DNA of 64,000 nt from Algoriphagus resistens (GTDB lineage Bacteria > Bacteroidota > Bacteroidia > Cytophagales > Cyclobacteriaceae), in NCBI RefSeq assembly GCF_001442615.1, contig NZ_LMXN01000005.1:62001-126000 (forward strand). Reading direction: 5' to 3'. Within the stretch, counting starts at the first letter, position 1; each line of letters starts with the position of its first letter. A model generated the notes under the pieces. That model had not been told where the DNA came from, searched no databases, and saw only the letters and a list, made by a program, of their open reading frames with translations. Of the stretch, positions 1 to 8,961 are shown one piece after another. Both the position numbers and the translations under genes were made by a program.

Positions 1-1
1 C

Positions 2-709
2 CAAAGCTCTGTTCCCGGAATGGCAGGTACTACTGCTCCAAGCCATAAATCTTGGGATGAACTACTGAAAGCCAATGTAAGCGCTGAAGGAAAGGTCAAT
101 TACAAGGGATTTATCGAAGAAAAAGTTAAACTTGATGCCTATTTGAAGAACATCAGCGAAAATGCCCCTGACCGTAAGACCTGGTCTAAAGATGAGCAAC
201 TGGCATATTGGATCAATGCGTATAATGCCTTTACGGTGAAATTAATCGTAGACAATTATCCGGTGGAAAGTATTAAAGATTTGGGTCCTGCATTGAAAAT
301 CCCGCTGGTCAAAGACGTGTGGCATTATAAATTTTTCAAAATAGGGGGGCAGGAATCCAGCTTGGATGAGATTGAGCATTCCATTTTGCGAAAGGAATTT
401 GAAGAACCTAGGATACACTTTGCGATCAATTGTGCGTCAGTTTCCTGCCCGCCTTTGCTCAATGAAGCATTTGAAGCTTCCACTATTGATGCTCAGTTGG
501 ACAAGATGGCTAACCGTTTTATAAATGATTCTTCAAGAAATAAGATTACGCCGGGTGCTGTGCAGCTCTCATCGATTTTCTCCTGGTTCAAAGGGGATTT
601 TACCAAGAATAGCAGTTTGATAGACTTTTTAAATAAATACAGCAAGACTAAAATCAATCCAAATGCAAAGATTTCCTTTTTGGATTATGATTGGAATTTG
701 AATGAATAG
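2..709 (+). CDS. DUF547 domain protein (5' end cut by window)
   Basis: The reading frame is already open at the left edge (codons before the first Met at position 20 are coding), so the N-terminus, probably a signal peptide, lies outside the window. The visible 236 codons match the DUF547 family: the W-S-K-x-E-x-L-A-Y-W-I-N-A-Y-N block, then the I-H-F-A-I-N-C-A-S-x-S-C-P-P-L block, which contains two cysteines and is the most conserved part of the family. Members are usually exported proteins of unknown biochemical role, often next to redox or lipid genes. It heads a same-strand run with the FAD oxidoreductase 50 bp downstream. Family assignment is firm; function is unknown. Confidence 0.85.
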   Translation, partial: QSSVPGMAGTTAPSHKSWDELLKANVSAEGKVNYKGFIEEKVKLDAYLKNISENAPDRKTWSKDEQLAYWINAYNAFTVKLIVDNYPVESIKDLGPALKIPLVKDVWHYKFFKIGGQESSLDEIEHSILRKEFEEPRIHFAINCASVSCPPLLNEAFEASTIDAQLDKMANRFINDSSRNKITPGAVQLSSIFSWFKGDFTKNSSLIDFLNKYSKTKINPNAKISFLDYDWNLNE

Positions 710-759
710 ATTCAGGTTTTTGGTACATTTCCATTAAGACAAAAATTAGCCCGCCCCCT

Positions 760-2115
760 ATGAGTTCAAATCGCCATGTGGTTATCATCGGCAACGGTAT
801 TGCAGGGGTAACCTGTGCCCGTCAATTAAGAAAGCTGGATGATTCTGTCAGGATTACGCTGGTTTCAGGAGAATCAAGATACTTTTTCTCCAGAACTGCG
901 CTGATGTACGTTTTTATGGGGCATATGAAATTTGAACATACACAACCGTATGAGAATTGGTTTTGGGAGAAAAACAGAATCGAGCTGAAAGAAGGGTGGG
1001 TGAAATCCATAGACTTTTCTGCCAAAAACCTTCATTTCAAATCTGGGGAAAACCTAAGCTATGATGAACTGGTAATTGCCACAGGTTCTAAGCCGAATAA
1101 ATTTGGCTGGCCGGGAGAGGATCTGCAGGGAGTTCAGGGATTGTATTCCAAGCAGGATCTGGAGCTGATGGAGGAAAATACTTCTGTCGGAGTTCAGAGG
1201 GCAGTGATCGTGGGCGGGGGCTTGATCGGGATAGAAATGGCTGAAATGCTTGCCTACAAGAAAATTCCGGTGACTTTCCTTGTCCGGGAATCCGGTTTTT
1301 GGAGAAATGTGCTTCCAAAGGAAGAGTCAGAACTTGTGGGCAGGCATATGCTGGAACATCACATTGATCTGAGATTGAATGAGGAGTTGGATGAAATTTT
1401 AGCTGATCCAAATGCCCGTGTCCAAGCTGTACGAACTAAATCTGGGGAGATAATTCCATGCCAATTCGTGGGACTTACTGCTGGTGTGACCCCAAATATT
1501 GACTTTCTCAGAAAAACGCAGTTAGTAGTCAACCGGGGAGTAAAGGTGGATTTTGGTTTTCGGACCAACATTGCAAATGTATATTCTATAGGTGACTGTG
1601 CGGAATTTCATGAGGCTCCGGCCGCGCATCGCAAACCTGTGGAACAAGTGTGGTACACAGGACGGATGCACGGTGAGACTTTAGGGTATATTTTGGCAGG
1701 CAAAAAAGTCACCTACCAACCGGGAGTTTGGTTCAATTCGGCCAAGTTTCTGGATATAGAATACCAAACCTACGGAACTGTTCCCGCAAAATGGGAGGAG
1801 GACAAAATTTCCTCATTTTACTGGGAGCATGCTGGTGGAAAGGTGGCTTTTCGAATGCTAATGGATTTGGAAGGTCGGATTCTTGGCGTCAATAATTTGG
1901 GTCTTAGACTTCGACATGAGTTTTTTGACCAGGCAATCCGGGAAAAATGGGAAGGATCCAAAGCCATAGCCAAGTTAGACAAGGCTAATTTTGATCCTGA
2001 GTTTTTCGCTCCTTACTTCATGGAAATTCAACAGGCCTTCAAGAGTCAATTCGGAGGAGATATCAAAGTTTTTAGAAAGACATTTATCCAAAAACTATTC
2101 GGAGCAAGTGTATGA
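760..2115 (+). CDS. NAD(P)/FAD-dependent pyridine nucleotide-disulfide-type oxidoreductase
   Basis: 451 residues with the layout of class I pyridine-nucleotide oxidoreductases: FAD-binding G-N-G-I-A-G at residues 11-16, the second Rossmann motif V-G-G-G-L-I-G near 150 for NAD(P)H, and the FAD ribityl-binding Y-S-I-G-D-C-A-E motif near 273-280. No redox-active CxxxxC is seen near the FAD site, so it resembles ferredoxin or nitrite-reductase-type reductases more than disulfide reductases. No signal peptide, so cytosolic. It precedes a polytopic 4Fe-4S protein, which suggests that electrons from NAD(P)H may pass to that membrane protein; this is inferred from position only. Substrate is unknown. 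Confidence 0.88.
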   Translation: MSSNRHVVIIGNGIAGVTCARQLRKLDDSVRITLVSGESRYFFSRTALMYVFMGHMKFEHTQPYENWFWEKNRIELKEGWVKSIDFSAKNLHFKSGENLSYDELVIATGSKPNKFGWPGEDLQGVQGLYSKQDLELMEENTSVGVQRAVIVGGGLIGIEMAEMLAYKKIPVTFLVRESGFWRNVLPKEESELVGRHMLEHHIDLRLNEELDEILADPNARVQAVRTKSGEIIPCQFVGLTAGVTPNIDFLRKTQLVVNRGVKVDFGFRTNIANVYSIGDCAEFHEAPAAHRKPVEQVWYTGRMHGETLGYILAGKKVTYQPGVWFNSAKFLDIEYQTYGTVPAKWEEDKISSFYWEHAGGKVAFRMLMDLEGRILGVNNLGLRLRHEFFDQAIREKWEGSKAIAKLDKANFDPEFFAPYFMEIQQAFKSQFGGDIKVFRKTFIQKLFGASV

Positions 2116-2177
2116 AATCGAGCAAAATGAGCATGTCAATTGGGGTTGTTTGCAACGATGCTCATGAGGCCATTTAA
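2112..2177 (+). other. Possible 21-codon ORF and hairpin between redox genes
   Basis: An ATG overlapping the stop of the oxidoreductase (ATGA at 2112-2115) opens a 21-codon frame ending at 2177. The same stretch contains an 8-bp inverted repeat, ATGAGCAT (2127-2134) with ATGCTCAT (2158-2165). The peptide has no recognisable feature, so the frame may be chance; the hairpin may help stabilise or separate the two messages. Confidence 0.2.
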
Positions 2178-2194
2178 AATCTAATAGAAAACAC

Positions 2195-3739
2195 ATGAAG
2201 TTGATTCAACGTTTAGGTATTCTGCTGTTTTTGGTCGGTTTGACTGTATTTACTGTGATGCCCTTTTTAGGAAGTTATACGCTTACCAAAGAGTTGGTCT
2301 TGACGAATACCAAGGATATCCATCAAGAGAGAATGAGTAAAATTTTGGCTCCAATGTATGGAGAAACCTATTGGTCAAACTTCTCTTTTATTGCTGCTTT
2401 CAATGACAATTTCGATTCAAACAATGACGTCCTCAAGGCCGAGTCCAAATGGGAGGAGGTAATCTGGGATGATTACAGTTTTGCACTTGCAAAAAGCTCG
2501 ATAAGCAGTCCAGTCCGCGATAATCCCTGGCTTTTCTTTGGTTTATCAATTGGTTTTGCGGTATTGGGAGGTTTGTTTTACAATCTCCCAAACCACAGGG
2601 ATGAGCCTGCTGGAATAAAAAATAACGGCATTTTCCATTCTTCTATGAAGAACCGTGGCTGGATGGGGATGGTTACGGGTGCGTATTTGATTGTTTTCTA
2701 CATCATTCTGTATTGGTTCCCTGCTTATATCGTGAATCAGGTATGGATGGTAAATCCCCTCAGCATGATCCTAAGTGGGAATTCTGCCAGCCAATGGTTT
2801 CTATACGGGACGATTTATACGCTGGCAATAGCCGTGATGGGCGTGCGGATGTTTAGAAAATACAAGGGCAATAGGTATCAGCAGCTTCGTACGGCTTCGG
2901 TGATGTTTTTCCAAACAGCCTTTGCGTTTTTGATTCCCGAGATCCTGGTATTGCTCAATCAGCCTTATTACGATTTCAAAAATATCTGGCCACTGGATTA
3001 CGATTTCTTCTATGATTATCAGGTTGAAACCTTTATCAGTGCCGGTGGAGTAGGGATGTTTATGTTGATCTGGGGGATCTTGCTCATTAGTATAGCTGTT
3101 CCGGTTTTCACCTATTTTTTTGGTAAAAGATGGTATTGCTCTTGGGTGTGTGGATGTGGAGGTTTAGCCGAGACGGTGGGAGATCCTTATCGCCAGCTTT
3201 CTAACAAGTCATTGAAAGCATGGAAATACGAGCGGGTGATAGTCCACAGTGTTTTAGTCTTGGCTGTGGTAATGACGGGGCTCACTATCGCCAATTACTT
3301 TTCTGGATTTGCTCTTTTAGGAAATGTCACGAACCAATTACATTCGTTCTATGGTTTTGCGATTGGCTCCGTTTTCGCGGGTGTGGTAGGCACAGGGTTT
3401 TATCCATTTATGGGTAACCGCGTTTGGTGTAGATTTGGCTGCCCATTGGCTGCTTATTTAGGGATAGTTCAGCGGTTCAAATCCAGGTTCAGGATCACCA
3501 CAAACGGAGGTCAGTGCATTTCCTGCGGTAACTGCTCCACCTATTGCGAAATGGGAATAGACGTGCGCTGGTATGCACAGCGGGGTCAGCAAATTGTGAG
3601 AGCCAGCTGTGTTGGATGTGGTGTCTGCTCGGCAGTTTGTCCACGAGGGGTTCTGAAACTTGAAAATGGACCAGAAGAAAACAGGGTCAATGAAATGCCT
3701 ATAATCATTGGAAATGATTCCATCAAGGTAAAAGCGTAA
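2195..3739 (+). CDS. Polytopic 4Fe-4S ferredoxin-type membrane protein (NapH/CcoG-like)
   Basis: 514 residues. A short N-terminal anchor, a periplasmic-looking segment to about residue 110, then about seven hydrophobic segments. A cysteine-rich W-Y-C-S-W-V-C-G-C-G motif lies near residue 312 and W-C-R-F-G-C-P near 410, as in NapH, NosR and CcoG membrane ferredoxins. Two [4Fe-4S] motifs follow, CxxCxxCxxxC near 440 and CxxCxxCxxxCP near 471. Such proteins move electrons between a quinol or cytoplasmic donor and a periplasmic or membrane partner. The stop codon touches the start of the next glycosyltransferase (TAAATG), so the genes are translationally linked. The specific electron acceptor cannot be read from sequence. 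Confidence 0.87.
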   Translation: MKLIQRLGILLFLVGLTVFTVMPFLGSYTLTKELVLTNTKDIHQERMSKILAPMYGETYWSNFSFIAAFNDNFDSNNDVLKAESKWEEVIWDDYSFALAKSSISSPVRDNPWLFFGLSIGFAVLGGLFYNLPNHRDEPAGIKNNGIFHSSMKNRGWMGMVTGAYLIVFYIILYWFPAYIVNQVWMVNPLSMILSGNSASQWFLYGTIYTLAIAVMGVRMFRKYKGNRYQQLRTASVMFFQTAFAFLIPEILVLLNQPYYDFKNIWPLDYDFFYDYQVETFISAGGVGMFMLIWGILLISIAVPVFTYFFGKRWYCSWVCGCGGLAETVGDPYRQLSNKSLKAWKYERVIVHSVLVLAVVMTGLTIANYFSGFALLGNVTNQLHSFYGFAIGSVFAGVVGTGFYPFMGNRVWCRFGCPLAAYLGIVQRFKSRFRITTNGGQCISCGNCSTYCEMGIDVRWYAQRGQQIVRASCVGCGVCSAVCPRGVLKLENGPEENRVNEMPIIIGNDSIKVKA

Positions 3740-5206
3740 ATGATCTTATTATATATTTTGATTGGGATATATGCCCTGGGAATGCTGTTTATTTTCATAT
3801 ACAGTCTTGCTCAAGGGCATTTGCTTTTGAGGTTTTTGAGTGCCAAAAAATCTCTTGGAAAAGTGGCTCATGCTGCCCCGGAATCTTGGCCTGAAATAAC
3901 CATACAGCTACCCGTTTTCAATGAAATGTATGTGGTAGACCGCCTGATAGAAGCTGTAGCCAAGATAAATTATCCTGCTGATCTGCTTGAAATCCAGGTG
4001 TTGGACGACAGTACGGATCAGACTTCGGATTTAATTCAAAAGAAAATTTCAGAATTTCCTGATTTTAATTTTAAATACCTTCATCGAACTGATAGAAGCG
4101 GATTTAAAGCTGGGGCGTTGAAGGAAGGTTTAGCAAAAGCCGGTGGGGAATTTATCGCGATTTTTGATGCGGATTTTGTGCCGGATCCGGATTTTTTGCT
4201 GAAAACTATCCCTTATTTCTCTTCAGAAAAAATCGGAATGGTACAGACACGATGGACACATTTGAATAAAAACTATTCTTTATTGACCCGATTACAAGCT
4301 TTTGCCTTGGATGCGCATTTTTTGATTGAGCAGATCGGTAGAAATAGTCAGCAGGCTTTTATCAATTTCAATGGGACAGGAGGAGTCTGGAGAAAGTCAT
4401 GCATTATCGATGCGGGGGATTGGCAGGACGATACCCTGACTGAGGATTTGGATTTGAGTTATCGTGCACAGCGCAAGGGCTGGAGGTTTGTTTACCGTCC
4501 GGAAATTGAATCTCCCGCAGAACTCCCACCGATTATGTCCGCTGTTAAGTCCCAGCAGTTCCGTTGGACGAAGGGCGGGGCAGAATGTGCCGGGAAACAT
4601 GCAAAGGCAGTTTTGAGAGAGGATTTTCCATTGTCCACCAAGTTTCATGCGATGGCACATTTGTTCAATAGTTGCATTTTCATTGCTGTCCTGCTCGTCA
4701 GCCTAAGCAGCATTGGAGTTTGGTATGCAGGAATGCAGGGAATGATTTCATCCAATTTATCTAAAGTTGCAGGCCTGTTTATGATAGGATTCGTGATCAT
4801 TGCCGGAGTGTACTTGGTATCCTATTTCTATGGGAAAAGGAGTTTTTGGCGCAGCTTGCTTCAGTCGTTTTACATGTTGCCATTGTTTCTTTCGGTTTCC
4901 ATGGGCTTGGCCTTGCACAATGCCCAGGCAGTTTGGGAGGGACTTTCGGGTAAAAAATCACCTTTTATCCGCACGCCGAAATTCAATCTCGAAGGAGGTA
5001 CCGGCCTGGAAAGCAATCCCTATATAAAATTTAAACTTCCAGTCACCACCTGGATGGAAGGAATCTTAATGCTTGTCTTCTCGGTCATGGTCGGGCTACA
5101 CATTTACTGGCAGTCCTTTACAATGTTGCCATTTCACTTGATGTTGGCAGTGGGCTATGGTCTGGTTTTCTTTTCTTCTTTTAAAGCCTATAATTTAGGT
5201 AAATAA
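3740..5206 (+). CDS. Membrane glycosyltransferase family 2 (cellulose-synthase-like)
   Basis: 488 residues: one N-terminal transmembrane helix, a cytosolic GT-A domain, and about four C-terminal helices. The D,D,D,QxxRW signature is visible: D-D-S-T-D near residue 88, D-A-D-F near 142, T-E-D-L-D near 233 and Q-F-R-W near 273, which marks processive or ceramide-glucosyltransferase-like GT2 enzymes using UDP- or GDP-sugars. The start codon directly abuts the stop of the Fe-S protein and the next GT2 begins 4 bp after its stop. It could make a glycolipid or extend a membrane glycan. The sugar and acceptor are unknown. Typical C-terminal PilZ or BcsB-partner genes are absent, so cellulose synthesis itself is unlikely. 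Confidence 0.88.
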   Translation: MILLYILIGIYALGMLFIFIYSLAQGHLLLRFLSAKKSLGKVAHAAPESWPEITIQLPVFNEMYVVDRLIEAVAKINYPADLLEIQVLDDSTDQTSDLIQKKISEFPDFNFKYLHRTDRSGFKAGALKEGLAKAGGEFIAIFDADFVPDPDFLLKTIPYFSSEKIGMVQTRWTHLNKNYSLLTRLQAFALDAHFLIEQIGRNSQQAFINFNGTGGVWRKSCIIDAGDWQDDTLTEDLDLSYRAQRKGWRFVYRPEIESPAELPPIMSAVKSQQFRWTKGGAECAGKHAKAVLREDFPLSTKFHAMAHLFNSCIFIAVLLVSLSSIGVWYAGMQGMISSNLSKVAGLFMIGFVIIAGVYLVSYFYGKRSFWRSLLQSFYMLPLFLSVSMGLALHNAQAVWEGLSGKKSPFIRTPKFNLEGGTGLESNPYIKFKLPVTTWMEGILMLVFSVMVGLHIYWQSFTMLPFHLMLAVGYGLVFFSSFKAYNLGK

Positions 5207-5210
5207 GCTG

Positions 5211-5903
5211 ATGTATAATCCCCCAATTATCGATGTGATCATCCCTGCCTATAACGAGGAAAAGTCCATTTCCAAAGTGATCGGGGATATTCCATCCTTA
5301 GTCAGAAATGTGGTGGTGGCAAATAACAACTCCACCGATGAGACCGGCAAAACAGCAGAAGCTGCGGGGGCAAAAGTGGTTTTAGAACCTCAAAAGGGCT
5401 ATGGAAAAGCCTGTCTGACTGCGATGGATTGGATCAAAAAACAGGATGTCCAACCGGATATTGTTGTTTTTTTGGACGGAGATTACAGTGATTACCCTGA
5501 GGAATTGTTGGATTTGATTCATCCGATTTTAGATGGAAAAGCAGAAATGGTCATAGGTTCCCGGGTACTCGGCGAGCGGGAATCCGGCTCCATGACTTTT
5601 CCGCAGGTCTTTGGGAATTGGTTGGCAACTACCATGATGAGGTACATGCAAGGGGCTAAATTCTCCGACTTGGGGCCATTTCGGGCGATAGCTTGGTCAA
5701 AGTTGCTGGACCTGAATATGGTAGATGAGAACTTCGGCTGGACCATAGAAATGCAGATCAAGGCACATAAGGCGGGACTTCGCTATACAGAAGTGCCGGT
5801 GAATTACCGTAAGAGAATAGGAGTGTCCAAGGTCAGCGGAACTGTGAAGGGGGTGTTTGGGGCAGGATACAAGATTATCTACACGATTTTTAAGTATTGG
5901 TAA
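5211..5903 (+). CDS. GT2 polyprenyl-phosphate sugar synthase (DPM1-like)
   Basis: 230 residues, a soluble or peripheral GT-A enzyme. I-I-P-A-Y-N-E-E at residues 9-16, the D-G-D metal-binding motif near 90 (F-L-D-G-D-Y-S-D) and a D-L-G-P-F-R-A motif near 159 all fit dolichyl/polyprenyl-phosphate mannose or glucose synthases. These transfer a sugar from GDP-Man or UDP-Glc to a lipid phosphate on the cytosolic face. The GT-C protein encoded two genes downstream would be the natural consumer of such a lipid-linked sugar; that pairing is inferred from known pathway logic. Length is normal for enzymes lacking the C-terminal GtrA domain. Confidence 0.87.
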   Translation: MYNPPIIDVIIPAYNEEKSISKVIGDIPSLVRNVVVANNNSTDETGKTAEAAGAKVVLEPQKGYGKACLTAMDWIKKQDVQPDIVVFLDGDYSDYPEELLDLIHPILDGKAEMVIGSRVLGERESGSMTFPQVFGNWLATTMMRYMQGAKFSDLGPFRAIAWSKLLDLNMVDENFGWTIEMQIKAHKAGLRYTEVPVNYRKRIGVSKVSGTVKGVFGAGYKIIYTIFKYW

Positions 5904-5989
5904 TCTGGAAAATCAAGCAGCAGACTATTGGAATCATGCCTGTGTTACCGAGAATAGACCTTAGCAGGTATTTTAGTAATTTTAGACCT

Positions 5990-6868
5990 ATGAGAAATTC
6001 ATTGATTCTTGGAGCACTTTTGCTGGTCATCTGCTCCTGCAATTCCACAGGTAGAAAAGCCATAGACGAGGAGCAGTTTGCCTCGCGCTGGTATCAGGGT
6101 AAAGCAGAAATAAATGTCTTTGAACTAAAGCAAATACGCTATGGTGAAGAGCGGGAAGGAAAAGCAGTCATGATCTTTGTGACAGAGGATTTTTCTAAGC
6201 GTAAGCAGGTCAAGCTCGACGATCCTACCGGTGCCGGAGAAGGAGCAGTGAAAGTGATGAAGCTGAATATGACCCGCGATTTTGTGACAGGGGTATATCC
6301 ATACCATACCATGCTTTCAGTATTCACACCGGTTTATGAGGAGCTGCATTCACCGAAAATCTCCGCTTCGGTGACCGAATGGTGCGGACAGTCATTTGCG
6401 CAGCTCAACTGGAGAAACAATAAGTATCAAGCAAAATTATTCTCCTATTTTGAATCGGAAGGCGATCAGGAAATAAGTATCTCTGCTTTGGCAGAAGATG
6501 AACTCTTCAACTTAATTCGACTCAATCCTGATCTGGTGCCTGATGGGCATTTGAAAATGATCCCAGGTCTGATTTACAATCGCTTCACACATCACCCATT
6601 GGGCTCAGAAAGTGCCCACATCACTAAACGTAAAACTGGAGCTAATCAGGCTGAGATAGAAGCAAATTACGAAGAAATCGGCAGGAAATTACTGATCAGA
6701 TATAGGGATGCATTTCCATTTGAAATCATGTTTTGGGAAGAAACGCAAACCAAAGAAGATGGCACGGAAGAGGTGACTTCGGCAGTCCGAACCAATGTGC
6801 AAATGCTTGATTATTGGGAGAGAAACGGACTTAAGGATGAGTCCATCCGGAAAAGCCTAGGACTTTGA
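5990..6868 (+). CDS. Lipoprotein of unknown function
   Basis: The frame opens at 5897, but the Met at 5990 starts a clear lipoprotein signal peptide (hydrophobic core followed by V-I-C-S-C-N), so 5990 is preferred and gives 292 residues. The mature protein is mostly soluble and begins with a segment containing R-W-Y-Q-G-K. No catalytic motif was recognised. It lies between two glycosyltransferase genes, and its TGA overlaps the TTG start of the next one, so it is probably made and used with them at the inner or outer membrane. No domain name can be given with confidence. Confidence 0.75.
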   Translation: MRNSLILGALLLVICSCNSTGRKAIDEEQFASRWYQGKAEINVFELKQIRYGEEREGKAVMIFVTEDFSKRKQVKLDDPTGAGEGAVKVMKLNMTRDFVTGVYPYHTMLSVFTPVYEELHSPKISASVTEWCGQSFAQLNWRNNKYQAKLFSYFESEGDQEISISALAEDELFNLIRLNPDLVPDGHLKMIPGLIYNRFTHHPLGSESAHITKRKTGANQAEIEANYEEIGRKLLIRYRDAFPFEIMFWEETQTKEDGTEEVTSAVRTNVQMLDYWERNGLKDESIRKSLGL

Positions 6869-8199
6869 GAAAGGAGTTTCCCAAGCTCGTGATTTCTGCG
6901 AACTGCCTACTGATGGCAGTCGGATATTTTATGTTGGCCTATTATGTTCCAAGAGAAAATTTCTGGTGGATGTTTGCAATCTATTCAATGCTATTTGCTG
7001 GAATGTTGGCTTTTTATTTTTTGAGTGATACGCTAAAATGGGGGTGGATCCTTACCGCTGGCTTGATCATCAGAATTTCATTCTTAGTTGCTATCCCAAC
7101 GTGGTCGGACGATTATCCCCGGTTTCTCTGGGATGGGGAATTGGTAAAAAGGAGCGGGAATCCTTATTCTGAAACCCCTGAACAGTGGCTTAAGAATCAT
7201 CCGGAAATAGCAGATCCTTACCTGGAGAACCTTCATGAATTGATGAATTCACCTGCCTATTACTCAGTTTATCCCCCCTTGAATCAAGCGGTTTTTTATA
7301 TGGCTGCTGAGGTTGGTGGGCTTGATCTGCAGCAGGGGATTATAGCGTTAAGAGTAATTCTGATACTTGGGGAAATAGGCGTCTTTTTGCTGTTACTGAA
7401 GCTTTTTGATAATTTTCAGTTTCCTGCAAAAAGACTGATTCTGTACTGGTTGAATCCGTTGGTAATTATGGAGATTACCGGAAATCTTCACTTTGAAGGG
7501 CTTGTACTGCTATTCTTACTTGCGGGTTTATATGCATTGCGCAAAAACAAAATGCTGCTTTCAGGCGGGTTTTGGGGGCTTTCTGTTGGGGTGAAATTAC
7601 TGCCTTTGATGCTTTTGCCCAGCTTTTTTACCTTTGGGAAAACCAGAAAGTCCATCACTTTCTGGATAGGTTCGGGCATTGCTTTCATCCTAGGTTTTAT
7701 ATGGCTTTTACTAGACAATTCCTGGGTTCATTTTTTTCAAAGCCTGAAACTCTACCAAGGGAAATTTGAATTCAATGCTTCGATTTATTACCTGCTTCGT
7801 GAAGTTGGGTATTGGGTGAAAGGCTACAATATCATTGGGGAAATCACACCGGTCTTAAGCGGGATTATCTTGGTAGGAATTCTTTATTTTTCATGGAAAA
7901 GAAAGCCCGAAAACCTTATGCAACTCATAGATCTGTGGGTATTGATTTATTTGATTTACCTGATTTTGCAACCTGTTGTGCATCCTTGGTATCTGGTTCC
8001 GGTAGTTGGCTTGAGTTTATTTACTGACAAAAAAGCCTTCTTGATTTGGACTTTCACGGTACTTTTTTCGTACGAAGCTTATGGCGGTCCAACTTATCGG
8101 GAAAACCCAATTTTCCTTTTCAGTGAATATTCGATATTGTTTTTTACTGTTTATTGGGATTATGTTAAGAAAAATCACGAATCGGTAATAAATATATGA
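6865..8199 (+). CDS. GT-C type polyprenol-phosphate-sugar glycosyltransferase (mannosyltransferase-like)
   Basis: 444 residues with about ten or eleven hydrophobic helices. After the first helices there is a D-D-Y-P-R-F-L-W-D-G motif near residue 81 and a G-N-P-Y motif near 96, the pattern found in bacterial GT-C mannosyltransferases (GT87-like), and H-P-W-Y-L-V-P near 372 in the last helical part. Such enzymes use polyprenyl-phosphate sugars on the periplasmic face. The start is a TTG at 6865 overlapping the preceding TGA, and its own TGA overlaps the next ATG (ATGA at 8196). The sugar is inferred from the DPM1-like gene upstream; the acceptor is unknown. Confidence 0.83.
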   Translation: MRKEFPKLVISANCLLMAVGYFMLAYYVPRENFWWMFAIYSMLFAGMLAFYFLSDTLKWGWILTAGLIIRISFLVAIPTWSDDYPRFLWDGELVKRSGNPYSETPEQWLKNHPEIADPYLENLHELMNSPAYYSVYPPLNQAVFYMAAEVGGLDLQQGIIALRVILILGEIGVFLLLLKLFDNFQFPAKRLILYWLNPLVIMEITGNLHFEGLVLLFLLAGLYALRKNKMLLSGGFWGLSVGVKLLPLMLLPSFFTFGKTRKSITFWIGSGIAFILGFIWLLLDNSWVHFFQSLKLYQGKFEFNASIYYLLREVGYWVKGYNIIGEITPVLSGIILVGILYFSWKRKPENLMQLIDLWVLIYLIYLILQPVVHPWYLVPVVGLSLFTDKKAFLIWTFTVLFSYEAYGGPTYRENPIFLFSEYSILFFTVYWDYVKKNHESVINI

Positions 8200-8924
8200 A
8201 CTATAAAACTCTACTTTCATTCATTTTTCCATTTCTCATTTTCTCCTGCACTTCAAGCCCTGAAAAGCAGGCCCAGAAACTCCTCGAAAAATCCATTGAA
8301 GCGCATCAGCTTTCAGAAAACTGGGATGAGGTTGCGGCTGTTAAATTCAAAAAGGTGAGTCGCCTGTTGGATGAAAATGGAGCTGTAGAGGTCGAATTCG
8401 AGCAGTGGGTGGAATTTCGGTTAAAACCTTATTTTGAAGGAAAACTATCTTGGGAAAAGAACAGTGTTAGTCATGTGGCCAATTTCAACGGAAGTAGGAT
8501 GAGCTATCAGATGGGTGAGAATACTATTCAGAATGAAGACTTTTTGAAATCAAAAAGAGCAGAAATCGATGCTGTTTTTTTTGCTTTTGCGCAGCCATGG
8601 AATAGGATAGATGAGAATGCAAGTTTAACCTATGAGAAGCAAAAAACCTTGGAGAATGGTTACACGGTTGAATCCGTTCGTGTAGCTTATGGACCGGATT
8701 CTGATGTGTCGTGGATTTATTTTGACCCGAATTCTGGAAAAGTTGTCGCCCAAGAAATGCTGTCCAAGAGTCATAAAAACAGGATTGAAACAATTTCCTA
8801 CGATGAGTCAACAGGCTTAGTGTTACCAAAGGAGCAGAAAAGTTACCGAATCGACGAGCAGGGGGAGAAACCGTTTTTACAGGCGGAATATATATATTCT
8901 GGCTATCAAGTCACTTTTCAATAA
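8196..8924 (+). CDS. Lipoprotein, DUF6503-like
   Basis: 242 residues with a lipoprotein signal (F-L-I-F-S-C-T). The mature N-terminus carries the K-S-I-E-A-H helix found in the next gene as K-A-I-E-A-H, and both continue with an extended beta-rich chain, suggesting tandem paralogues of an outer-membrane-lipoprotein LolA/LolB-like fold family. The start overlaps the stop of the GT-C gene. Assignment to DUF6503 is by resemblance to its neighbour and weaker than for that gene. The function is not known; a role in handling a lipid or glycolipid would suit the fold and context but is unproven. Confidence 0.72.
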   Translation: MNYKTLLSFIFPFLIFSCTSSPEKQAQKLLEKSIEAHQLSENWDEVAAVKFKKVSRLLDENGAVEVEFEQWVEFRLKPYFEGKLSWEKNSVSHVANFNGSRMSYQMGENTIQNEDFLKSKRAEIDAVFFAFAQPWNRIDENASLTYEKQKTLENGYTVESVRVAYGPDSDVSWIYFDPNSGKVVAQEMLSKSHKNRIETISYDESTGLVLPKEQKSYRIDEQGEKPFLQAEYIYSGYQVTFQ

Positions 8925-8961
8925 GTAAACATTTATACATTAATAATCCGAGATCCGAATA

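Noticed and set aside
1088..1411. 107-codon minus-strand frame inside the FAD oxidoreductase gene
   Set aside because: Overlaps a well-supported oxidoreductase gene entirely and has no recognisable motif.
5897..5989. Longer N-terminus for the lipoprotein gene
   Set aside because: The upstream extension would bury the lipoprotein signal 31 residues inside the chain; ATG 5990 is a better start.
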